Shown here: positions 26,827 through 35,850 of the stretch, piece after piece
Position numbering within the stretch: position 1 is the stretch's first letter
Layout of the letters: every line of letters starts with the position of its first letter
Assembly: GCA_964511645.1 (NCBI GenBank)
Contig: CAZEGV010000009.1
Location: 1 to 53,036, forward strand
DNA from: CAZEGV01 sp964511645
GTDB lineage: Bacteria; Bacteroidota; Bacteroidia; Cytophagales; JAAEPT01
Direction: 5' to 3'
DNA length: 53,036 bases
Program-made: the position numbers and the translations under genes
The notes under the pieces: generated by a model
What the model was told of the DNA's origin: nothing
The model's database searches: none
Seen by the model: only the letters and a program-made list of their open reading frames with translations

Positions 26827-28086
26827 ATGTCATATTTCTTCACTTCAGAGTCCGTATCAGAAGGACACCCAGATAAAGTAGCCGATCAAATCTCAGATGC
26901 TTTAATTGATCGTTTTTTAGCTTATGACCCAGAGTCAAAAGTAGCTTGCGAAACTTTGGTTACAACTGGTCAAGTAATTTTGGCAGGAGAAGTAAAATCA
27001 AACACTTACTTGGATGTACAACAAATCGCTCGTGATGTCATCAATAAAATTGGTTATACCAAAGGAGAATATCAATTTGACGGGAACTCTTGCGGAGTAC
27101 TTTCTGCCATCCATGAGCAATCAGATGATATCAATAGAGGAGTAGATAGAGGAGAAAAAGAAGAACAAGGAGCAGGAGATCAAGGAATGATGTTTGGTTA
27201 TGCAACTAACGAAACTGAAAACTATATGCCATTGGCATTAGATTTAGCACACTCAATGTTGATAGAACTAGCAGCCTTGCGCCGTGAGGAAGATGAAATC
27301 ACTTACTTAAGACCTGATTCAAAATCTCAAGTAACCATTGAATACAGCGATAATGATAAACCATTACGCATAGAAGCCATCGTAATATCTACACAACACG
27401 ATGAATTTTTAGAAGACCAAGACGAAAAAATGTTAGCTAAAATTCGCAAAGACATTGTAGATATTTTAATCCCAAGAGTAAAAGCACAATTACCAAAGGA
27501 TATTCAAGCACTATTTGGTGATGATATCAAATATCACATTAACCCAACAGGAAAATTTGTAATTGGTGGTCCTCACGGAGATACAGGACTTACGGGTCGT
27601 AAAATCATTGTAGACACTTACGGTGGTAAGGGTGCTCACGGTGGTGGAGCTTTCTCTGGAAAAGACCCAAGTAAAGTAGACCGTTCTGCTGCTTACGCTA
27701 CAAGACATATTGCCAAAAACTTAGTGGCAGCAGGAATCTCTGACGAAGTATTGGTACAAGTATCGTATGCCATTGGAGTAGTAGAGCCAGTAGGCTTATT
27801 CATTGATACTTATGGTAAAAGTAAAATCAATCTTTCAGATGGAGAAATTGCTAAAAAAGTAAATGAGATTTTTGATATGCGTCCTGCTTCTATCGAAGAA
27901 CGTCTGAAATTACGTAACCCTATTTATCTTGAGACGGCAGCTTACGGACATATGGGTCGTAAAAACGAAGTGATTACTAAAGTATATGAGTCACCTTATT
28001 TAGGTAGAAAAGAAGTAAAAGTAGAACTATTTACTTGGGAGAAATTAGACTTCGTTGATAAAGTGAAATCAGCTTTTGGACTTTAA
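26827..28086 (+). CDS. metK: S-adenosylmethionine synthetase
   Basis: A 419-aa cytoplasmic enzyme making SAM from methionine and ATP. Family marks are SEGHPDKVADQISDA (ATP site), GAGDQGMMFGYA, IGGPHGDTGLTGRKIIVDTY and the P-loop GGGAFSGKDPSKVDRSAAY. The sequence continues to a normal C-terminus. It is 33 bases after the methyltransferase gene, possibly co-transcribed, and ends at a clear terminator. No SAM riboswitch-like structure is seen upstream. Confidence 0.97.
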   Translation: MSYFFTSESVSEGHPDKVADQISDALIDRFLAYDPESKVACETLVTTGQVILAGEVKSNTYLDVQQIARDVINKIGYTKGEYQFDGNSCGVLSAIHEQSDDINRGVDRGEKEEQGAGDQGMMFGYATNETENYMPLALDLAHSMLIELAALRREEDEITYLRPDSKSQVTIEYSDNDKPLRIEAIVISTQHDEFLEDQDEKMLAKIRKDIVDILIPRVKAQLPKDIQALFGDDIKYHINPTGKFVIGGPHGDTGLTGRKIIVDTYGGKGAHGGGAFSGKDPSKVDRSAAYATRHIAKNLVAAGISDEVLVQVSYAIGVVEPVGLFIDTYGKSKINLSDGEIAKKVNEIFDMRPASIEERLKLRNPIYLETAAYGHMGRKNEVITKVYESPYLGRKEVKVELFTWEKLDFVDKVKSAFGL

Positions 28087-28100
28087 ACTCAAATATTAGT

Positions 28101-28134
28101 CCGTTTCAAATTACTTAAAACGGATGTTTTTTTT
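28101..28134 (+). terminator. Terminator after metK
   Basis: CCGTTT (28101-28106) pairs with AAACGG (28118-28123), followed by TG and a run of nine T. A short palindrome ACAGAA-A-TTCTGT follows at 28135-28147. I see nothing else of note in the rest of the convergent gap up to 28377. Confidence 0.75.
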
Positions 28135-28377
28135 ACAGAAATTCTGTTTAACGGAACAATAAATTTCATAGAATACCAGTTTAACTATAATATGAGTCTA
28201 ATTTAGATTGAATTGTTTTTTGCAATATCGAGGAAAAATGATTTAGCATAACTGGTTACGGTAAATTATTTTAACGAAGAGAGTGTAAAAACAAACAGGA
28301 TAAATGACTTATCTTATAGTTAAAATGGTATAAATATTTTTTTAGAGGAACAGAAAAAATAAATTTATCTATATGAT

Positions 28378-29196
28378 TTACTTTCCATACTTAATGTTTT
28401 TAAGTTGGGCAACTATAATTACACTTACAATTACTAATAATGCCCATGAGCTAAGTTTTTGCCAATGTACCATCTCCCAACCAGCATGCTGATAAGTGTA
28501 CTTCCACGCCCCCAAAAACGTAGCGATACTTTCTGCCAACCAAATAAAAAATCCAATTAGAAAAAAAGAAACAAGCATTGGCATTTTTCTAACTACTCCG
28601 TTATTATTGAATTCGACCCAATTTTTTCTAAAAACAAAAAGTAAAATAGGAACAATGAACCAGCGAATATCTTGAACATAGGCATTAGTAAAGAAATTAA
28701 AGTAAATAAGCGAACCTACTAATATCGTCCAAGGTAGTTTGGGCCAATTAATCATATTGAGTTTCATCCTAGTCCAAGACTGGCAGATATAGCTAGCCAC
28801 ACTTGCATACATAAAACCACTATATAAAGGCACATTACCAATCTTGACATAAGCAAACTCTGGATACGACCAAGAACCTACATTTACTTTGTGCAATTCC
28901 ATAACCAAACCCAATAGATGAAATACAAGAATCACTAAGACTTCATGTTTACTTTCTAAACCACTTTTGTACATATATATTTGCATACCAAGGCAAGTAA
29001 TTAGCATAAAATCATACCTTGGTATAATGGTGACGTAGTGGGATGTGGCAAGCATTAAAAAAACAAAAATAGGAAATAAACAACACAAAGCCTGTTTATA
29101 TGTAAAGGCAAGTAATTCAATAAGTCTAGCAGAAAATATAGACCTACCTGCTTTTGGAGATAAATGATTTAAAATAGCGTAGTGAAGTTTATTCAT
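28378..29196 (-). CDS. DUF817-family integral membrane protein
   Basis: A 272-aa protein with about seven or eight hydrophobic helices. Segments such as SARLIELLAFTYKQALCCLFP, VFHLLGLVMELHKVNVGSWSYPE and PLYSGFMYASVASYICQSWTR match my memory of the DUF817 family (Bacillus YoaT-like), whose role is not known. The short conserved polar stretch ELHKVNVGSWSYPE between helices is the best candidate for a functional site. It stands alone, convergent with metK and divergent from the thioredoxin gene. Confidence 0.8.
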   Translation of the reverse strand: MNKLHYAILNHLSPKAGRSIFSARLIELLAFTYKQALCCLFPIFVFLMLATSHYVTIIPRYDFMLITCLGMQIYMYKSGLESKHEVLVILVFHLLGLVMELHKVNVGSWSYPEFAYVKIGNVPLYSGFMYASVASYICQSWTRMKLNMINWPKLPWTILVGSLIYFNFFTNAYVQDIRWFIVPILLFVFRKNWVEFNNNGVVRKMPMLVSFFLIGFFIWLAESIATFLGAWKYTYQHAGWEMVHWQKLSSWALLVIVSVIIVAQLKNIKYGK

Positions 29197-29351
29197 ATGA
29201 CTTTTTAACGTGTTTAATTGTAAAATTATTACCTCAATGATAATACAATTTTTGTTTAATTTACCTCGTTTTATAAGTGAATCGTAAGTAGTAAAATCAA
29301 TTTTTATATTTGAGTTTATGATATTATTGAATCTATTTATATCTTTACATT

Positions 29352-30359
29352 ATGAAGATTACACTATTAAGCATATTATTATTAGGGTTTACACTTGTTT
29401 ACGGACAAGAAAAGGGTATTCCACAAGGCACTATTTCGACACAAAGTGTAAATTGGTACAGTGTAGAAGAAGCATTAGCCTTGAGTAAGGCTAACCCCAA
29501 ACCATTTTTGGTAGATGTGTATACAGACTGGTGTGGATGGTGCAAGCGAATGGAGGCAACTACTTATAGAGATCCACAAGTGGTGACTTATCTGAATCAA
29601 AATTTTTATGCCATTAAATTTAATGCTGAAACTAAAGATACCATTACATATTTGGGTAAAGAATATGTGAATAGAGGTAAAACTCATGACTTAGCAAAAG
29701 TGTTTTTGGGTAGAGGTTCTTCATACCCAACTACGTTTTTTATGTCGGATGCTTATACTATGGCACTAAACGTACCCGGTTATTTGAAGGCTAATCAACT
29801 AGCACCGTTTATCGTTTATTATAAAGAAAAAGCTTATGGTGGTAGCGATATCAACGCTTTTATGAAAGACTTTGCTGATACATTCGAAAAACCAATTGAA
29901 GGTGGGGAGTTAGAATTTCAATCATTTAATGATTTGTATCAAGGAGAAAAATCGCATAAAAAAAAATCTATACTAGTTATAACTAGTCCCAAAAGTTCGA
30001 TTTCTACAATGCTTGTTAAAACAATACTTCAAGATTCGCTCGTAGCAATTGAAGTAAATAAACGATTTAATGTAGTTAATTTAGATATTTCTAGTGCAGA
30101 CACTTTATATTTTGGTAAACAGCAGCTATTACCTACTACTACTGTTCATCAAGGAGAACACTTCTTTTTGAGTCAATTACCAGAGATAGTATATCCTTCG
30201 GTTGTTGTTTTTGATGAAAACAACAATTTTATCACCGTTGTGCCACAATATATGGGCAAAGAATTTACAAAAGCAATAACTACCTTCTTTGGAGATGACT
30301 TATATAAAAAAGAAGGAGCTAATTTTCAGCAATACTACTCTCAGTGGAATAAGAAGTAA
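29352..30359 (+). CDS. Exported thioredoxin-like protein with two thioredoxin-fold domains
   Basis: A 335-aa protein with a signal peptide ending in VYGQ. Residues about 35-165 form a thioredoxin_7-type domain with DVYTDWCGWCKRME, giving a CGWC active site (C61, C64), and the cis-proline SYPTTFF. Residues about 205-320 look like a second thioredoxin-like fold (SILVITSPKSS ... LPEIVYPSVVVFDE) with no CxxC pair, so only the first domain can do dithiol chemistry. It probably acts in periplasmic redox or protein folding. Upstream TATCTTTA (29340-29347) is one base from the TAnnTTTG consensus and 4 bases from the ATG, so the transcript may be nearly leaderless. Confidence 0.85.
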   Translation: MKITLLSILLLGFTLVYGQEKGIPQGTISTQSVNWYSVEEALALSKANPKPFLVDVYTDWCGWCKRMEATTYRDPQVVTYLNQNFYAIKFNAETKDTITYLGKEYVNRGKTHDLAKVFLGRGSSYPTTFFMSDAYTMALNVPGYLKANQLAPFIVYYKEKAYGGSDINAFMKDFADTFEKPIEGGELEFQSFNDLYQGEKSHKKKSILVITSPKSSISTMLVKTILQDSLVAIEVNKRFNVVNLDISSADTLYFGKQQLLPTTTVHQGEHFFLSQLPEIVYPSVVVFDENNNFITVVPQYMGKEFTKAITTFFGDDLYKKEGANFQQYYSQWNKK

Positions 30360-30376
30360 CAGTATCCTTTTATTTG

Positions 30377-30400
30377 CTCTAAATCCTCTGTATTTTAGAG
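30377..30400 (+). promoter_or_regulatory. Small hairpin ending at the UMF1 start codon
   Basis: CTCTAAA (30377-30383) pairs with TTTAGAG (30394-30400), and the GTG start is at 30402. The purine-rich GAGG before the GTG is partly inside the stem, so folding could limit initiation. There is no T-run, so it is a poor terminator. Confidence 0.35.
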
Positions 30401-30401
30401 G

Positions 30402-31688
30402 GTGAAAAAAAATAATCCTAAAATAGTAAACGCTTGGTGTATGTATGATTGGGCAAATTCAGTATTTGCTCTGACCATTACTACAGCTATTTTTCCAGAT
30501 TATTTTTATGGAGTAGTACCAGACAAGGTGTCTTCTTTTTTTGGGAATATTCCTAAAGGTTCTTTGTATTCGTATGCAGTGGCATTTGCTTTTTTATTAG
30601 TTGCTTTGATCAATCCATTTCTTTCGGTAATAGCTGATGTAAAAGGAAATAAGAAAAGTTTTATGAAATTTTTTACTTATTTAGGCTCCCTCTCTTGTAT
30701 GGGCTTATTCTTTTTTGACTCTCCTACCAAAGTCTGGTTAGGAATTGGTTTATTTATTTTAGGGGGTATTGGATTTGCGGGAAGTTTAGTGTTTTATAAC
30801 GCTTATTTACCAGAGATAGCTACTGAAGAAAACTTTGATAAATATTCAGCTAAAGGATTTTCTTTAGGGTATATTGGGAGTGTTATATTGTTGCTAGTTA
30901 ACTTAGCAATGGTAATGGTTTTATTTGAAGATTCAGGAGAGGCTTGTCGTTGGTCATTTCTTACTGTAGGAGTCTGGTGGATGGCCTTTGCTCAAATCAC
31001 TTTTAGAGGCATCCCAGATAGTGAAACCAAAGATACAGGGGATAAAAAAATAGTACCCCTTGCTATTAGCGAGATGAAGAAAGTAGTTGTCCAGCTTAAA
31101 CAATTGCCTTATTTAAAATCCTTTTTACTTGCATTCTTTATTTATAGCGTAGGGGTTCAAACTATAATGTATATGGCAACTATTTTTGGTAAAGACGTAG
31201 TCAAAATGAATACTCAAGATCAGATTATTTTGGTATTAATATTGCAAATTGTGGCCATAGCAGGGGCTTATTTTGCTTCTAAACTATCTGAAATTAAAGG
31301 AAATATTTTCACCATTCAGGTGATGTTAGCAATGTGGGTAGGAGTTTGTATTGGGGCTTTTCTGTTAGGAGAGGGGATGAGATTCCAATTTTATATATTA
31401 GGCTTTTTTGTTGGGATGGTAATGGGAGGAGTCCAATCAATGTCTAGGTCTACTTATAGCAAGCTTATTCCACAAGACTCACCTGATAAAGCATCTTACT
31501 TTAGCTTTTATGAGACTTTAGAGAAAATATCTATTGCGGTAGGCTCTGTGTTATTTGGTCTAGTGAGACAGCTAACAGGTAGTATGAATTATAGTGCACT
31601 TTCCCTAACCGTCTTTTTTATATTAGGTGTAATTATTTTGAAAAAAGTCCCTTCCAAAAAAGTATATAACACTAGATTAAATGATTAG
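30402..31688 (+). CDS. MFS transporter, UMF1 family
   Basis: A 428-aa inner-membrane protein with about 12 helices. The start MKKNNPKIVNAWCMYDWANSV and the FNAYLPEI-like segment VFYNAYLPEIA, together with GGVQSMSRSTYSKLIP, mark the UMF1 branch of the major facilitator superfamily, related to fungal Atg22 amino-acid exporters. The substrate is unknown. GTG is the start; the first internal ATG (MYDW) would cut off the conserved beginning. Its end overlaps the next lipoprotein gene by 8 bases. Confidence 0.88.
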   Translation: MKKNNPKIVNAWCMYDWANSVFALTITTAIFPDYFYGVVPDKVSSFFGNIPKGSLYSYAVAFAFLLVALINPFLSVIADVKGNKKSFMKFFTYLGSLSCMGLFFFDSPTKVWLGIGLFILGGIGFAGSLVFYNAYLPEIATEENFDKYSAKGFSLGYIGSVILLLVNLAMVMVLFEDSGEACRWSFLTVGVWWMAFAQITFRGIPDSETKDTGDKKIVPLAISEMKKVVVQLKQLPYLKSFLLAFFIYSVGVQTIMYMATIFGKDVVKMNTQDQIILVLILQIVAIAGAYFASKLSEIKGNIFTIQVMLAMWVGVCIGAFLLGEGMRFQFYILGFFVGMVMGGVQSMSRSTYSKLIPQDSPDKASYFSFYETLEKISIAVGSVLFGLVRQLTGSMNYSALSLTVFFILGVIILKKVPSKKVYNTRLND

Positions 31689-32283
31689 AGTACTTACCAT
31701 TGTATCAGTTTGTTTTCTTTTTTTTTCGTGTAAACAAAAAGAAAACCTAAAAGAAATTCTATTTATAGAAAAAGGAAAAAAAGTAATTCTCTATAAAAAT
31801 AAAGAACGAAAAATTAGTACGATTACCAATCGATATGATAATGGTAAATTAATAAAAATTATACCTAATGCTAAAGAATTAAATATTAAGAAATCTTTAA
31901 TAGCTTTGCGAAATAAAACCTATTCTTTAGCACTAAAAACTAGATATTATTTTCACTCAGAAGACTCTATTGTAGATGTTATCATTTATGAATGGAACAA
32001 AGCTTATGAAGCCAAAGACTATAAAGAGCTTGAGTTAATTCAAGCAAATAATATCAAATACCATGATATATATGTAGCAAAGTTTAATCAAATTTCGACC
32101 CATCTCGAAAATATTTTCGGAAGACCTCAACAAGGGGATGGGCAAATCAAAGAAGAAGTTTTGATTGCCGATATGAAGAGATGGCACGCCTCTTATTTAT
32201 GGACAACCACATCTGGGAATTATGAACTAGAACTATCATTGATTCCAAATACAAGCTATCGAGTACGATTAAAGGTATATTAA
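31681..32283 (+). CDS. Uncharacterised lipoprotein
   Basis: A 200-aa lipoprotein with a short signal and Cys17 (CFLFFSCKQK). It is lysine-rich in its first third; the C-terminal half has NIFGRPQQGDGQ and MKRWHASYLWTTTSGNYELELSL, resembling small beta-sheet lipoproteins, but I cannot name a family. It is the second of four overlapping plus-strand genes (UMF1, this, dtd, MazG-like): its stop shares one base with the dtd ATG (TAATG). Confidence 0.75.
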   Translation: MIRVLTIVSVCFLFFSCKQKENLKEILFIEKGKKVILYKNKERKISTITNRYDNGKLIKIIPNAKELNIKKSLIALRNKTYSLALKTRYYFHSEDSIVDVIIYEWNKAYEAKDYKELELIQANNIKYHDIYVAKFNQISTHLENIFGRPQQGDGQIKEEVLIADMKRWHASYLWTTTSGNYELELSLIPNTSYRVRLKVY

Positions 32284-32735
32284 TGAGAGTAATTATACAG
32301 AGAGTAAGTGAAGCAAGCATATCTGTAAAAGGAGAAATAGTAGGGAAAATAAAGCAAGGCTTATTGGTATTGATTGGGTTTGGAAATGAAGACAGCCAAG
32401 AAGATATTGACTGGATAGCTCAAAAAATAATCAACCAGCGCATATTTTCGGATGATGTAGGTAAAATGAACTTATCACTACAAGATGTAGGAGGAGATAT
32501 TTTATTAGTCAGTCAGTTCACTTTGTTTGCTAGTACAAAAAAAGGAAATAGACCATCTTATATTCGTTCTTCCAAGCCAGATATAGCAATTCCTTTGTAC
32601 GAAAAAATGATTGATAAACTATCTTCTTTATTAGGAAAACCTATTAGTAAAGGTGTTTTTGGTGCTGGTATGAAAGTCTACTTGCTTAATGACGGTCCTG
32701 TTACAATTATGATGGACTCTAAAAACAAAGAATAA
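32283..32735 (+). CDS. dtd: D-aminoacyl-tRNA deacylase
   Basis: A 150-aa protein that removes D-amino acids (and mischarged glycine) from tRNA. It begins MRVIIQRVSEASISV and holds both active-site motifs, SQFTLFA and the C-terminal GPVTIMMD (usual form GPVT). Full length. TAATG overlaps join it to the genes on both sides. Confidence 0.96.
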   Translation: MRVIIQRVSEASISVKGEIVGKIKQGLLVLIGFGNEDSQEDIDWIAQKIINQRIFSDDVGKMNLSLQDVGGDILLVSQFTLFASTKKGNRPSYIRSSKPDIAIPLYEKMIDKLSSLLGKPISKGVFGAGMKVYLLNDGPVTIMMDSKNKE

Positions 32736-33061
32736 TGACTGTAGAAAATTTACAAAAAGAAGTCGATAACTGGATAAAGACAGTAGGAGTACGATATTTT
32801 GATGAACTCACAAACACTGCCATCTTGATGGAAGAAGTAGGGGAATTGGCAAGAATAATGGCGAGGAAGTATGGCGAACAATCATTTAAGGCATCAGATA
32901 AAAAGGAAAGTTTAGCAGATGAAATGGCGGATGTACTTTGGGTTTTGATCTGCCTTGCTAATCAGACGGGAGTAAACTTGACGGAAGCAATCGAGAAAAA
33001 TTTTGAAAAGAAAAGCACTAGAGATAAAGATAGACACAAAGAAAACGAAAAATTAAAATAA
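32735..33061 (+). CDS. MazG-like nucleotide pyrophosphohydrolase
   Basis: A 108-aa all-alpha protein with the metal-binding EEVGELARIMAR (ExxxE) and DEMADVLWVLICLAN (ExxD) motifs of the MazG/dUTPase-like superfamily. Such single-domain proteins hydrolyse NTPs or dNTPs to monophosphates; the preferred nucleotide is unknown. It is the last gene of a four-gene overlapping run, and repeat copy C starts 3 bases after its stop. Confidence 0.88.
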   Translation: MTVENLQKEVDNWIKTVGVRYFDELTNTAILMEEVGELARIMARKYGEQSFKASDKKESLADEMADVLWVLICLANQTGVNLTEAIEKNFEKKSTRDKDRHKENEKLK

Positions 33062-33064
33062 AAT

Positions 33065-33179
33065 TGGGGGCTTCCCTTTTGTTTCACTCTCGTGGCTATT
33101 TCGCCCCGACGGTCGGGTTTTCTGTTCCCAATCTTCCCGATAAAAAATCGGGAAGGATTTCCACGTCAACCCCTAAGCC
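33065..33179 (-). repeat. Structured dispersed repeat, copy C (subfamily I)
   Basis: Read on the minus strand: TTAGGGGTTGACGTGGAAAT, P2 (CTTCCCGAT 33133-33141 with ATCGGGAAG 33147-33155), GATTGGGAACAGAAAACCCG, then P3 (GGGGC GAAATA GCCAC), and GGCTT/AAGCC at the ends. It is the closest relative of copy A and lies antisense to the genes on both sides. Confidence 0.9.
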
Positions 33180-33224
33180 TTTTCTTCAAACATAAAAAAT
33201 AGTGTGTCATTCTCAAATAATTTG

Positions 33225-33232
33225 TACTTTTG
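33225..33232 (+). promoter_or_regulatory. -7 element for mtaB
   Basis: TACTTTTG fits TAnnTTTG and ends only 9 bases before the mtaB ATG at 33242, so the mRNA leader should be very short. Confidence 0.55.
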
Positions 33233-33241
33233 GCATACAAT

Positions 33242-34540
33242 ATGAAAAAAGTAGCACTATATACATTAGGCTGTAAGCTTAACTTTTCCGAAACATCATC
33301 TATCAGCAGGATGTTTGAGGACAATAATTTTCAAAAAGTAGCATTTTCTGAAGCCGCAGACGTGTACGTAATCAATACTTGTTCAGTAACAGAAAACGCC
33401 GATAAAAAATGTAGAAAAGTAGTTAGAGAAGCTTTGAAATATTCTCCAGGAGCATTTGTAGCAATTATTGGCTGTTATGCTCAATTGAAGCCACAAGACA
33501 TTGCTAAGATAGAAGGGGTGGATGCTGTGCTTGGAGCTTCTGAAAAGTTTAAAATATTAGACTTACTAGGTGATTTTAATAAAGAGGATAAAGCTAAAGT
33601 TTATGCACAAGAGATTGAGAAAGCTACTCATTTTAACAATGCTTATAGTCTAAATGACCGTACACGTACTTTCTTGAAGGTACAAGATGGTTGTGATTAT
33701 AGCTGTACTTTTTGCACCATTCCCTTGGCAAGAGGAAAAAGCCGTAGCAATACAATTGAAAGTGTTGTAAAAGATGCTGTAGATATTGCTGAGACAGGAG
33801 TAAAGGAAATTGTACTTACAGGAGTTAATATCGGTGATTTTGGTATTATAGATGGAAATAGAAAAGAAAATTTCATTGATTTAGTTAAAGATTTAGACAA
33901 AGTTGAGGGTATTAATCGTTTTAGGATTTCTTCAATAGAACCTAACTTACTATCTAAGGAAATCATAGATTATGTTAGTACTTCTCAGCGGTTTGTGCCA
34001 CATTTTCATTTGCCTTTACAGTCAGGGAGTAATAAGGTACTGAAATTAATGCGTAGGCGTTATCAAAAAGAATTATATGTAGAGAGAGTCTCAGCTATAA
34101 AAAACAAAATTCCTCATTGCTGTATAGGAGTAGATGTAATTGTAGGTTTTCCAGGAGAAACTAACGAAGATTTTTTAGAGACATATAACTTCTTAAATGA
34201 ATTAGATATTTCATATTTACATGTGTTTACTTACTCTGAGCGAGACGATACAGAAGCCATTAATATAGGAGGAATTGTACCTAAACACATAAGAGCAGAG
34301 CGATCTAAGATGCTTCATATTTTATCTGAAAAGAAAAAAAGATGCTTTTATGAAGAGAATATTAAGAAAACCTATAGTGTCCTTTTTGAAAACAAGACAG
34401 AAGAAGGGATGATTTTTGGTCACACAGAAAATTATATACGTATTACCCATCCTTATGACCCAATGCTTATAAATGAAATAACTCGCTTACAGCTAAAAGA
34501 GGTGTCACCTAAAGGGATAATGAGCGTATACACAATATGA
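33242..34540 (+). CDS. mtaB: tRNA t6A37 methylthiotransferase
   Basis: A 432-aa radical SAM enzyme converting t6A to ms2t6A at tRNA position 37. N-terminal UPF0004 cysteines lie in TLGCKLN, INTCSVT and IIGCYAQ; the radical SAM motif is CDYSCTFC. HFHLPLQSGS and DVIVGFPGETNEDF are typical of methylthiotransferases, and a C-terminal TRAM-like part follows. The branch (MtaB rather than MiaB or RimO) is chosen from the GCKLNFSE start and MTTase subtype feel. ATG at 33242 is used because an upstream TTG falls inside the promoter element. It overlaps the next gene by 4 bases. Confidence 0.9.
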   Translation: MKKVALYTLGCKLNFSETSSISRMFEDNNFQKVAFSEAADVYVINTCSVTENADKKCRKVVREALKYSPGAFVAIIGCYAQLKPQDIAKIEGVDAVLGASEKFKILDLLGDFNKEDKAKVYAQEIEKATHFNNAYSLNDRTRTFLKVQDGCDYSCTFCTIPLARGKSRSNTIESVVKDAVDIAETGVKEIVLTGVNIGDFGIIDGNRKENFIDLVKDLDKVEGINRFRISSIEPNLLSKEIIDYVSTSQRFVPHFHLPLQSGSNKVLKLMRRRYQKELYVERVSAIKNKIPHCCIGVDVIVGFPGETNEDFLETYNFLNELDISYLHVFTYSERDDTEAINIGGIVPKHIRAERSKMLHILSEKKKRCFYEENIKKTYSVLFENKTEEGMIFGHTENYIRITHPYDPMLINEITRLQLKEVSPKGIMSVYTI

Positions 34541-34983
34541 AGTATTACTATTATATCATAACCCCATTATTGTTTTTGTTACTAGGGTGTAAGCAAAATG
34601 ATTCTATTAACACGGGAGGTTTTACCGACCATACGGGTTTGGTGATTTACTTAGAATGGTCTTTACCGAATAGTACGAATGACCCAATAGATGCCGTCAA
34701 TTTAGATTTAAGCTTACTCTATAATAACTTTGTATATGAAGAGTCTAGAAATGATTTTAGTTTTGAAAAACTAAAGCTCCGTAGCACAGAACCTGACGGT
34801 ACTTATTATATAGATATTCGCTACTTAAGTGGGAGTGAAGCTTTACAGTACGATTTAGTAATAGAAGGGGAGTCCTCTTTTCGTAAGATTTTATTAAGCG
34901 GAGAGTTATTTATAAATGACGTGGGAGGAACTTATCAAGTTTTACGCATTCAAAAGCAAGGAAATGATTTCGTCCTTAACTAG
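34537..34983 (+). CDS. Uncharacterised small lipoprotein
   Basis: A 148-aa lipoprotein with a tyrosine-rich start (MKYYYYIITP) and Cys18 (FLLLGCKQ). The mature part is beta-rich (LVIYLEWSLPNS, YYIDIRYLSG) and acidic; no family is recognised. Its ATG overlaps the mtaB stop (ATGA). Its 3' end overlaps the small minus-strand ORF at 34976-35119 by 8 bases. Confidence 0.7.
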   Translation: MKYYYYIITPLLFLLLGCKQNDSINTGGFTDHTGLVIYLEWSLPNSTNDPIDAVNLDLSLLYNNFVYEESRNDFSFEKLKLRSTEPDGTYYIDIRYLSGSEALQYDLVIEGESSFRKILLSGELFINDVGGTYQVLRIQKQGNDFVLN

Positions 34984-35119
34984 GACGAATCATTTCTTCT
35001 AAAGGATCTTGTATTCTCTCTTTTTTTGGTTTGTCTTTTTCTGATAAATAAACCATTAGTTTAAAGACACTAAAACAAACTACTGATATAATAAAGAACT
35101 GTAAGAGCCACCTTCTCAT
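34976..35119 (-). CDS. Small single-pass membrane peptide (47 aa)
   Basis: A frame of 47 codons plus TAA: a basic start (MRRW), one hydrophobic helix (LLQFFIISVVCFSVFKLMVY, residues 5-24) and a charged tail (SEKDKPKKERIQDP ... MIRPS). It begins 10 bases after the LytTR regulator stop on the same strand, so it could be co-transcribed with it. The layout is typical of genuine small membrane proteins, and no other gene explains the region. Function unknown. Confidence 0.55.
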   Translation of the reverse strand: MRRWLLQFFIISVVCFSVFKLMVYLSEKDKPKKERIQDPLEEMIRPS

Positions 35120-35129
35120 TAGATTTTTT

Positions 35130-35831
35130 TTAAAATGGGTTCAACTTACCAAAAAACACTGACCGATATGATGCTCCGATAGGAATAGCGGCACCACCAG
35201 TATTTACAATGTTATTCTCAGCTGAGTCAATTTGTTTCATATTAACAATAAATGATCTGTGTACACGTGTGAAAATTGAATCAGGTAATTTTACCTCCAA
35301 AGACTTCATGGTTGCGTGTACCATGTGTTTGTTTCCATTTTTCATTACAAACATCACATAATCTGCCATAGCTTCTATGTAAAACACATTTGTTAAGTTA
35401 ATACGCACATGTTTTAAGTCAGATTTGATATGTACTTCAAATTCATCATTAGGATGAACCCTTGTGATTACATTCTTTCCTTTGTCTATACATTTATTAA
35501 TAGCTTTAAGGAATCGAGGGTATTGTATAGGTTTTAGTAAGTAATCCAGTACATCATACTCAAAAGCTTTTACAGCATACTCTGGTTTAGATGTAACTAA
35601 AATGACATGAGGTTTTTGCTGATCTAAAACATCTAATAACTCTAATCCTGATAATTCAGGCATCTCTATATCTAATAATAAAATATCTACATTATTATTA
35701 GCTTGAAGGTAATTTATCGCCTCTACAGAATCTGTAAAAGATTCCGCTAGTTCTAAGCTTTCTGTCTGTTCTACATAATGCTTGAGAGTAGCTACTATCA
35801 TTTCGTCGTCATCGACTATTAAACACTTCAT
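35130..35831 (-). CDS. LytTR-family response regulator
   Basis: A 233-aa two-domain regulator. The receiver domain has the acidic VDDDE cluster, the phospho-acceptor D54 in LLLDIEMPEL, T80/S81 in LVTSKPEYAVKAFEYDVLDY, and K100 in LLKPI. The LytTR DNA-binding domain (about 130-230) shows YIEAMADYVMFVM, MVHATMKSLEVKLP and FTRVHRSFIVNMKQID. It should respond to a sensor kinase of the LytS/YpdA (5TM or 7TM) kind, but none lies next to it. It sits between ribE and the small membrane peptide gene; target promoters are unknown. Confidence 0.92.
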   Translation of the reverse strand: MKCLIVDDDEMIVATLKHYVEQTESLELAESFTDSVEAINYLQANNNVDILLLDIEMPELSGLELLDVLDQQKPHVILVTSKPEYAVKAFEYDVLDYLLKPIQYPRFLKAINKCIDKGKNVITRVHPNDEFEVHIKSDLKHVRINLTNVFYIEAMADYVMFVMKNGNKHMVHATMKSLEVKLPDSIFTRVHRSFIVNMKQIDSAENNIVNTGGAAIPIGASYRSVFFGKLNPF

Positions 35832-35850
35832 ATTTCTGTTGGTTATATGG

